30,356 nucleotides of DNA, taken from a virus. The notes under the pieces were generated by a model. The model was not told the DNA's origin. It saw only the letters and a program-made list of their open reading frames with translations, and did not search any database. A program made the position numbers and the translations under genes. The stretch covers positions 1 through 30,356 of the IMG/VR virus record IMGVR_UViG_3300031976_000952. One strand, written 5' to 3'. This document shows positions 1-6,147 of the stretch, piece by piece (position 1 is the stretch's first letter; each line of letters starts with the position of its first letter).

Positions 1-1778
1 GGCAATACTGGCGCTTCAACTGGTGTTTTAGTTGGCAAGGTAATAGGCTCTTGCAGTGCACTAGGGGGAATCGGTGCTTCTTGAGTGACGGGCGAGACTA
101 CGTCATTAGTAGGTTGTGCGATAACTTGTGCTTTTGGTTCTGATGGCGTAAGGCTATTTTGTTGATTAACAGGGTTACTGATTTGCTCAACGGGTTGATA
201 GTCTGCGTAATCACTGGATATTTCCCTGTTCTCCAGCGGTATTTCGGGTTGTAATGAGTCTCGTAACACGTCACCTTCGTAGATCCCCCCCTCTTCAGTC
301 ATGCCACTAGACTCGAAAAGCTGCTCTGTTTGTGCCTGGCTTTCTACTGGACCAGAAAAGTCCATAGGCTGTTCGCCAGTGATTTCCGCTCGTCTTTGAA
401 GCAGTTCATTTCGCTTTGCTTCAAGCTCGGCAAATTCAGGTGGGGATAGATTGTCGCCATTCTCAATCATCCTATTTTCAAGATCCGTGATTTGATCTTC
501 TATTACCTGATAGTTTTGATCTTTCTCGATAAGGCTAAGAGAATCATCTGTATTTCCTACGAGCCTATCCAGCTCGTTTAACAAATTAGCTCGCGTTTGT
601 GCGGCTTGCTCGTACTCTGCATCGGTCATGGTATCCAAGCCGGATTGCATCTGCGTTTCAATTTGATCAATTTGCGCTTGAATTTGATCAACAGGGGATG
701 CTGTGCTGTTATCTACTGGCTGCGTATCCGTGCTAGTGACATCGTCTTTAGGTTGACTAAATCGATTTCGAACAGACCCAGCGCCACCAAAAGCGCCACC
801 AACTGGGCCACCGACCATGGCACCTGTTAGCGCATCGCCAATTACATTATCCATTGTGTTGGTTGGTACCGCTGGATTAACCGCCATATTAGAAATAGCG
901 GTTTGACCACCGCTTTCAACTAACTCTTGCGAGCCTTCTGTAATAGCACCGGTTGCGGCTGCTTTACCGATACCGCCAGCCTCACCACGGAATAACTTAC
1001 CCATTACTGGGCCAAGTGCACCCTGCGTGATCGCACCCATGATGGCACCATCTTTTGCCGCTTCGGTGGCTAGTTCACGAGCTAAATCTTCACGTGCTTG
1101 GTACACAGCCGATTCATGATCTAATCCTCCCTCCCTTAATGATCGATACTTTTCCCTATAAACTGGAGCATTAGCAAGATCCATTAACGATGCATTGGAA
1201 ACGGTCTCGTAAGCTTGGTTACCTGTAGAACCACCAATGCTTGCAGCGCCAACGCCTGCAAAACCTACAACATCAGCACCTTTATCTAGCGCTGTGGCCG
1301 CTTTAGCACTTTTACCTGCAATCCCTGTTGCCTTACCTGCCGCCGAAATAACCTTGGCAGCACCAAGCCCGGGGGCCATTGTTGGTGCAAAGCTACCAAG
1401 ACCACTAATAAAGTTAAGGCCAAAGCCCTTTGCGTTACTACCTTCTTTAAATCCATAACCAGTGATACTGTCATCGTTGGATTCTATGCCAAAGTTTTGA
1501 AACGCCTCGCGACCACTTGATGACATTTGGTCAATTTGATTACCCGCCTGTTTCCGCAAAAAGTTTGCGCCTTTACCTATGGTTTCTGAGCCTGTCGCGT
1601 AGCGAGCACCATCTGCTAAATCTGCCGCACCACTCAGGATGCCGTGTTGAAAAGCATCGACTGAGTCAAGAATGATGCCTTGCTCGCTTTTCGGCTCGTT
1701 TTCGGCTTCTGCTTTTAATCTAAGTTCCTGTCTAATGAGTGCGAGACGATTAATTTCATCAAGTGTAATGTCTTTCAA
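1..1778 (-). CDS. Large ejection/internal virion protein, 3' end beyond window
   Basis: An uninterrupted minus-strand frame runs from a TTG codon at 1778 to the left edge, at least 592 codons with no stop. The TTG start is supported by a GGAG Shine-Dalgarno 8 nt upstream and no good ATG. Residues about 1-35 are charged and helical, 120-335 are rich in Gly/Ala with several hydrophobic stretches, and about 340-590 are Gln/Glu-rich and coiled-coil or disordered. This composition and its place as the last and largest gene of a block after the nozzle and fibre genes fit a DNA-ejection protein of short-tailed phages, which enters the cell envelope. No catalytic motif is visible in the part present; a lytic transglycosylase or other domain could lie beyond the edge. 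The function is inferred from context and composition. Confidence 0.8.
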   Translation of the reverse strand, partial: MKDITLDEINRLALIRQELRLKAEAENEPKSEQGIILDSVDAFQHGILSGAADLADGARYATGSETIGKGANFLRKQAGNQIDQMSSSGREAFQNFGIESNDDSITGYGFKEGSNAKGFGLNFISGLGSFAPTMAPGLGAAKVISAAGKATGIAGKSAKAATALDKGADVVGFAGVGAASIGGSTGNQAYETVSNASLMDLANAPVYREKYRSLREGGLDHESAVYQAREDLARELATEAAKDGAIMGAITQGALGPVMGKLFRGEAGGIGKAAATGAITEGSQELVESGGQTAISNMAVNPAVPTNTMDNVIGDALTGAMVGGPVGGAFGGAGSVRNRFSQPKDDVTSTDTQPVDNSTASPVDQIQAQIDQIETQMQSGLDTMTDAEYEQAAQTRANLLNELDRLVGNTDDSLSLIEKDQNYQVIEDQITDLENRMIENGDNLSPPEFAELEAKRNELLQRRAEITGEQPMDFSGPVESQAQTEQLFESSGMTEEGGIYEGDVLRDSLQPEIPLENREISSDYADYQPVEQISNPVNQQNSLTPSEPKAQVIAQPTNDVVSPVTQEAPIPPSALQEPITLPTKTPVEAPVL

Positions 1779-1794
1779 GGTGTTTTCTCCGAGC

Positions 1795-1817
1795 AAAAAA
1801 AACCCGCGCATGGCGGG
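1795..1817 (-). terminator. Rho-independent terminator
   Basis: On the minus strand a 5-bp GC stem (CCCGC/GCGGG, 5-nt loop) at 1803-1817 is followed by eight T. It lies between the 364-residue protein gene and the TTG-started gene. The same stem occurs at 17648-17662. Confidence 0.75.
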
Positions 1818-1847
1818 CTTTCCTAAGGGGTGTGAGCAAAAAATTTA

Positions 1848-2942
1848 CTATCGGTATAAAAAGTCTTCTGATGGATACTGTTCACCCTGCGGTTGGGCTG
1901 CGTTGGTCTGCTTTAAATCGCTCATAAACTTATCGTATTGCTCTTTCGAGATTTGATTGCGGCTATACATGAACTCGACTGTCTCAATACGGTCTTGAAT
2001 GTCCGCCACTGGAGCCACGTCTGATGCTGTACCTTTACGCTCTTTAGGATACTCAATGTATGATTCACCCGTTTGTGGGTCTGTTTTGGTAATGTAAGGT
2101 CTTTCGCCAATCTGATTGCCTTGCTCATCAAAAAGTTTTTCGACATTAACTTTTGGTGTTCCTGCTTTTGCTTCTCTTGCCTTGGCGGCTCTATTTTTTA
2201 CTCGGTAGTTTAAGCCATCAATCTTTTCTTTATCGTAAGCTTTAACTATTCCGCTGTCGTTAAAAATGGCAATCTCACCATTTCTCATTTCTATTCTAGT
2301 AAAATTTTGCCCTTTATTTTCCAAGAGAGAATTAAGATAGGTTAGCGCGGATTTTTCATCCCCTGATTTGATCAATCCTAAAATCTCGATGTCTCTATTA
2401 TCTAAAGCCTCTTGAGCTTTCATTTTAATTTCTGCTTCATTCCCCGTTCTAAATATTTCCTGCATATGTTGATCGTATGCCTGAGCTTGAAGCGCGAATT
2501 CTTGCTGCTTTTTTCTAAATTCAATTGCTTTGGTCGTGAATTGCTCTTCACCTGATCTTATTTGTTGCCGCTTAATCGTATTACCAAGTCCATAGCCCTC
2601 AGCTAAGCTTTCAGCCCCTAACGCTTTAGCTTCACGCTCTCGGTTGGTTCTTGCTATATTTTGTGCAGAAGCATCATTCCCTTTAATGATTGCATCATAG
2701 CCAGAAATCGTGGCGTTGTTATTTGAGATAACTCCGTCATTTGTTTGTTTATTTGCCCTTGCTAATTTCGATTCATCAGACATGAACTCCTCGGCTTTCA
2801 CCTTTTCAGCCTCAAGAACAGGCACTTGAAGCCCGAACTTTGTCTCCTCACGCCTTTCTTGATTTCGACGCAGCCCAAAGTTTGTGTTGCGTTCCTGACC
2901 TTTTAAAAAACCATCTGCTATATAACCTAGACCAAAACTCAT
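1848..2942 (-). CDS. Candidate ejection/virion core protein, 364 aa
   Basis: The ATG at 2942 is preceded by AGGAG about 9 nt upstream, and the gene begins one base after the stop of the 243-residue protein gene. The protein is highly charged and predicted mostly helical, with long Glu/Lys/Gln/Ala stretches (about residues 35-210) that look like coiled coil. It has no signal peptide and no recognisable enzyme motif. The N terminus (SFGLGYIADGF) is slightly hydrophobic. Position between a T7-gp14-like protein and the very large Gly/Ala-rich protein suggests it is one of the set of internal virion proteins released with the DNA. I do not recognise the family from sequence alone; the role is inferred from gene order. 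Confidence 0.8.
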   Translation of the reverse strand: MSFGLGYIADGFLKGQERNTNFGLRRNQERREETKFGLQVPVLEAEKVKAEEFMSDESKLARANKQTNDGVISNNNATISGYDAIIKGNDASAQNIARTNREREAKALGAESLAEGYGLGNTIKRQQIRSGEEQFTTKAIEFRKKQQEFALQAQAYDQHMQEIFRTGNEAEIKMKAQEALDNRDIEILGLIKSGDEKSALTYLNSLLENKGQNFTRIEMRNGEIAIFNDSGIVKAYDKEKIDGLNYRVKNRAAKAREAKAGTPKVNVEKLFDEQGNQIGERPYITKTDPQTGESYIEYPKERKGTASDVAPVADIQDRIETVEFMYSRNQISKEQYDKFMSDLKQTNAAQPQGEQYPSEDFLYR

Positions 2943-2943
2943 A

Positions 2944-3675
2944 TTAAAATACTCCTAATACACCTTTACCAAATTGAGTAAGCTGAAAGTCTCCACTATC
3001 AGAAGGCTCAAACTTACCTTTATCGTTGTATGAGCCATATGAGCCCATTGCTGCGCCAGCTATCCCCAGACCTAACTGCATGCTGTTAGATGCTTGCTGT
3101 CCATACATGCTGGCACGAAGTCCATAAGAACTTGCTTGGTTAGCGTAGTTGCTTGATGCGCTACTCATTAATCCTGCCGCTGCCGTTGGAAGCCCTTTAC
3201 CAAGACCGACCGCTGCAACCTTTTGGTTGTAGTCCATTTCTTCCGCCTGTGCTCTTGTTGTGTTCTGAGAGTTGGCTTTGGCCACCGCTTTTGAAATGGC
3301 GCTCTTACGCGTGTTTTCAGCGTAGGCGCCTGAATTCGGATTAATGCCCATGCGTTGAAGATTTCGGTTTCGAGAGGCTTCGGCACTATCAAAAGCGGAC
3401 TGAGTAGTCAGCCCAGCTTTTGTGACCATTTCCTGTTGTTCCGCATCAGAAAGCCCTGCATTTGCAACAATCTCTTCCTCAAGAGGACGATATGTTGTTT
3501 TGTAATAGTCGTATTGCTCTTGGGCCATTTCTAGCTGTTGCTGAGCGATAGCGTTTTGAGCTGCAATAGCACTATCTTGCTGATCCATTGCTCTGTTTGC
3601 GTTTTTGCTGGATTTATTAGCCGAGTACAAACCAACTGCACCGCCAACGCCAGCTATTGCTGCACCTACACCCAT
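2944..3675 (-). CDS. Internal virion/ejection protein (T7 gp14-like type), 243 aa
   Basis: The start ATG at 3675 has AGGAG 6 nt upstream and overlaps the end of the upstream gene by 10 nt, suggesting coupled translation. The protein opens with a glycine-rich hydrophobic helix (residues 2-18, GVGAAIAGVGGAVGLYSA). A Gln/Ala-rich helical region follows, with the pattern of small virion core proteins that form or line the ejection channel in podoviruses (NAIAQQQLEMAQEQYDYY near 41-58), and then a Gly/Ser/Ala-rich C-terminal half. Length and layout match the 'internal virion protein' commonly annotated at this place. It probably inserts into the outer membrane or periplasm during DNA entry; this is inferred from the family type, not shown here. 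Confidence 0.85.
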   Translation of the reverse strand: MGVGAAIAGVGGAVGLYSANKSSKNANRAMDQQDSAIAAQNAIAQQQLEMAQEQYDYYKTTYRPLEEEIVANAGLSDAEQQEMVTKAGLTTQSAFDSAEASRNRNLQRMGINPNSGAYAENTRKSAISKAVAKANSQNTTRAQAEEMDYNQKVAAVGLGKGLPTAAAGLMSSASSNYANQASSYGLRASMYGQQASNSMQLGLGIAGAAMGSYGSYNDKGKFEPSDSGDFQLTQFGKGVLGVF

Positions 3676-4376
3676 ATGTTTCTCCTAAAAATGTCTTTGA
3701 CATGGAAGCTTGTCGCTTCAATTTTGATAATTGGATAATCTTTAATACAAATTCGCTTTGCATAAGATTGATGTGATAACTCAGAAAGTAAGAATGCCGC
3801 TTTTTTGTCGTTGCCAGATTCAACAAGGGTCTTAGCAAAAAGAAGGTTTTGAAGATGCCAAGTATCAAGTTCTATGTTTTCACTTTCACAAACAGGTTGA
3901 GTTGAAAGCCACTTATAAAGCGTCAATTCTGACTGGACGGCACTCTGTTTAATTCCTGATATTGTTACTGCGTTTTCTCTAACTCTAAGCGGTTGGTAAC
4001 CAGCAAGGCGCGTGATGAATAAAGCGGGTTTGTTCGATTCTGGCGTAATGCCAATGATTCGGAATGCATCGGTATTTGTGAAAAGCCAGCCAGCCCCTAA
4101 CTCAAGCGCCTCTAAAGCCGTTCTGCCACGACAAAGCGCGGTTAAATTTATATGACCTTCGTATGTTGATGGTGAGCATTGAATACAAATAAAACACCCA
4201 ATATTCGCCCCGTCTTCCGTAACCATGAGTACGATGTTTCTGGCATCTTTCATTATGTTGACTGCTGAAAACTCAGATTTTGCAGGTGAGCTATCATCAA
4301 TGATGCCGCCAAATACAGACGGATCTCTCAATATGGCGTCAATCGCCTCTATGTCATAGGTTCGGCTAACGTTCAT
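3666..4376 (-). CDS. GNAT-like/Gp13-type virion-associated protein, 236 aa
   Basis: The ATG at 4376 follows AGGTG by 5 nt. It is the first gene of the ejection block, just after a terminator and a candidate late promoter. The first 140 residues resemble the acetyltransferase-like fold of T7 gp13-type or DUF2824-type phage proteins: a strand with IGCFICIQ (about 59-66), then a helix ending in GAGWLFTN, then FRIIGITPESNKPALFITRLAGYQPL, which is like the GNAT end motif (N, A and a following aromatic). The canonical acetyl-CoA loop (Q/RxxGxG/A) is not clear, so enzyme activity is doubtful. The C-terminal third is unassigned. In podoviruses such proteins help load ejection proteins into the head; this is a family-based inference. 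Confidence 0.75.
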   Translation of the reverse strand: MNVSRTYDIEAIDAILRDPSVFGGIIDDSSPAKSEFSAVNIMKDARNIVLMVTEDGANIGCFICIQCSPSTYEGHINLTALCRGRTALEALELGAGWLFTNTDAFRIIGITPESNKPALFITRLAGYQPLRVRENAVTISGIKQSAVQSELTLYKWLSTQPVCESENIELDTWHLQNLLFAKTLVESGNDKKAAFLLSELSHQSYAKRICIKDYPIIKIEATSFHVKDIFRRNIWV

Positions 4377-4396
4377 GGTTCACCTTTTTTAGGCAC

Positions 4397-4419
4397 AAAA
4401 AAACCGCCACTTGGACGGT
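4397..4419 (-). terminator. Rho-independent terminator upstream of ejection genes
   Basis: On the minus strand, 4419-4403 forms a 6-bp stem (ACCGTC pairing with GGCGGT, one G-U pair, 5-nt loop) followed by seven T. It lies only about 40 nt downstream of the start predicted from the promoter at 4468-4496, so that promoter would give an RNA of roughly 65 nt unless the terminator is read through. Confidence 0.75.
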
Positions 4420-4467
4420 TTAATTTAAAAAGAATGGGGCTGCACACACTTATGGCAGCATGGGAAA

Positions 4468-4496
4468 ACTATAGCTTATTCGTTATCAATTGTCAG
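4468..4496 (-). promoter_or_regulatory. Candidate late promoter before ejection genes
   Basis: Minus strand: -35 CTGACA (4496-4491), 17-nt spacer, -10 TATAGT (4473-4468), each 5 of 6 to the sigma-70 consensus. The spacer has TGATAA and the start region has TTTTCCCAT, both shared, at the same 18-nt spacing, with the promoter at 23722-23750. An intrinsic terminator follows within about 65 nt. Predicted start near 4461. Confidence 0.6.
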
Positions 4497-4511
4497 CTCG
4501 ATGGTTGTTTA

Positions 4512-5459
4512 TTAAACAATCGCTTTGCATGTTATCGTTCGCGAGCTGAACGCCAATTTATCAGATGGTGGATTAACTACAAAGTTAGCCGGCAAAGAGA
4601 AAGACAGCCCATTGTAATGATTGTAGCTACCTCGATCATGAACGCCATACACATATTGATCATTATTTAATGTGACCGTCACTTTTTTTAAATTACCGTC
4701 TACGCTTTGTTGAATCATGCCGATTGTTTTTGTGCAATTAACCCAGCTGTTTGACTCGGTTCTATATCCTATGACTTCGGTTCTATAAAATGTATTGCAA
4801 ACTCGATAGGGTTCTAGCCTTGATGTGCATACTTGGCCTCCTCCCTGATAGCTGCAAGAATATCTGCCATTTACAACGCCACAAACCATTTTAGGTGGTA
4901 CATAAGAGCAACTTGTGACGTATCGATAGGTTGTATAACATGACTGATACGGCACCTGGCCATAGACGGGTAATTGATACTCTTCGTAATGAGGGTAATA
5001 TTTTAACGATGGACTTTCAGGATTGCTTAAAACATACATATCCTTGTTTGTGTTTATCCCTGATACCGATAGATCACCCGTATTCTTTACATCAAAGTAA
5101 ACATGATCTGAATGAAACTTCTGCTCTCCACTTTCACTATATAGAATAACTCCATACCCTTGTTCTGGAAGCGGAAAAAATGGGACTAAAAAAGCTAACT
5201 CGGCTTTGCCTGCTGAGCTTGCGTAAAGCCTCAATCCAGCCCGTTTGCCATTGCTATAAATATACCCTAAGAACGACACGCCAATGCCAAGATGGCGAAT
5301 GCAGGTTGTTAGGTTTTCATGCTCAAACTCAGTCAACGATACCACTTGATAGCCTGCTGAGAGCTGGACAGTTTTCTTGCCTAGCAACACTATATTTTGG
5401 TATTCGTCATCAAGCTTAACTTGGGTACCATTAATTGTTACTTCAAAACCATACGTCAT
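4512..5459 (-). CDS. Cys/Tyr-rich tail-tip protein, 315 aa
   Basis: The ATG at 5459 has AGGGTG about 5 nt upstream and the gene follows the 115-residue protein gene by 3 nt. The N terminus (MTYGFEV) resembles that of its neighbour (MADYGFV), suggesting a related beta-rich N-terminal module of small tail proteins. From about residue 165 the protein changes character: seven Cys at 174, 184, 193, 202, 211, 221 and 242, spaced mostly 9-10 residues apart and mixed with many Tyr. A beta-rich C-terminal part follows, ending with another Cys. There is no signal peptide. It is the last gene of the tail/fibre run before a terminator. A receptor-binding or fibre-cap role is an inference; I do not know a named family for the Cys-rich part. 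Confidence 0.85.
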   Translation of the reverse strand: MTYGFEVTINGTQVKLDDEYQNIVLLGKKTVQLSAGYQVVSLTEFEHENLTTCIRHLGIGVSFLGYIYSNGKRAGLRLYASSAGKAELAFLVPFFPLPEQGYGVILYSESGEQKFHSDHVYFDVKNTGDLSVSGINTNKDMYVLSNPESPSLKYYPHYEEYQLPVYGQVPYQSCYTTYRYVTSCSYVPPKMVCGVVNGRYSCSYQGGGQVCTSRLEPYRVCNTFYRTEVIGYRTESNSWVNCTKTIGMIQQSVDGNLKKVTVTLNNDQYVYGVHDRGSYNHYNGLSFSLPANFVVNPPSDKLAFSSRTITCKAIV

Positions 5460-5462
5460 AAA

Positions 5463-5810
5463 TCACCCTGGGACAAAACCATAAATGATAATGGCTGATC
5501 GGCTACGCTTAGGGATGGACCACTCTGCAAAACCATCCAGTTTTTGGTCTGGATTCACACCTGGCGAATAGGTTAATACGTTCGTACTCGCGTCAAAGGT
5601 AACTCGATGCGGGTAATGTCTCATGTACGAGTCACCGTCCAGCTGTATAACGGTGATAGCGACCGCGAGATTATCGGGAACAGATACAGTCATGCTGCCC
5701 GAACTGTCCGCTTCAACAGTTAAATCCAGCACCTTCTTTGTGATTCGAGTGCTTAGATTAAAACCTTCTACGCCACTTTGCGTATAAGTAACAAAGCCAT
5801 AATCAGCCAT
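5463..5810 (-). CDS. Small tail protein, YGF N terminus, 115 aa
   Basis: The ATG at 5810 overlaps the last codons of the upstream gene by 8 nt, and no strong Shine-Dalgarno is seen, so translational coupling is likely. The predicted protein is all beta, with alternating hydrophobic strands and a C terminus RSAIIIYGFVPG. It resembles small proteins encoded after J-like tail fibres in lambdoid and related phages (the DUF6453 type), which are thought to sit at the tail tip. It is related at the N terminus to the larger downstream Cys-rich protein. The function is assigned only from position and fold type. Confidence 0.8.
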   Translation of the reverse strand: MADYGFVTYTQSGVEGFNLSTRITKKVLDLTVEADSSGSMTVSVPDNLAVAITVIQLDGDSYMRHYPHRVTFDASTNVLTYSPGVNPDQKLDGFAEWSIPKRSRSAIIIYGFVPG

Positions 5811-6147
5811 TTACAACGCGCACCAAGTCGCTTGCGATTGTGTACTTGTCGTTATGTGATCCTTGTGTCCCAATATCGCTTTTAATTCGTAAGCCATGGA
5901 CGCCTAATGGCAAATTATCGACAAGACTCTGGTTAAACACTATGTCAATTTTCCCCTTCTCATACTGTGAAACCGTTACACTTTCTTGCTCAATCGTGCC
6001 TTGTTTCACTCCTTCCTCGTCCATGATGTCGATGGCAAATGAGAAACTAGAGCCAGTAAAATCAAGCCTGTTTCCCGATTGATCGTTGAACGTGAGAGGG
6101 AACTCTTTCCCTTCACCTTTTACTAAGGTCAAAATAACTTCCGCCAT
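5803..6147 (-). CDS. Small beta-sandwich tail/baseplate-like protein, 114 aa
   Basis: The ATG at 6147 overlaps the stop of the J-like fibre gene (TAATG), with GGGGA just upstream. The protein begins MAEVILTLVKGEGKEFPLTF and continues as short strands with a polar tail. This resembles the BppU N-terminal/immunoglobulin-like sandwich proteins that link fibres in tails, with the typical phrase FSFAIDIMDEEG. It is co-translated with the fibre gene and the next tail-tip gene. A structural adaptor between the J-like fibre and the tail is plausible. The family resemblance is from the sequence pattern only. Confidence 0.8.
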   Translation of the reverse strand: MAEVILTLVKGEGKEFPLTFNDQSGNRLDFTGSSFSFAIDIMDEEGVKQGTIEQESVTVSQYEKGKIDIVFNQSLVDNLPLGVHGLRIKSDIGTQGSHNDKYTIASDLVRVVNG

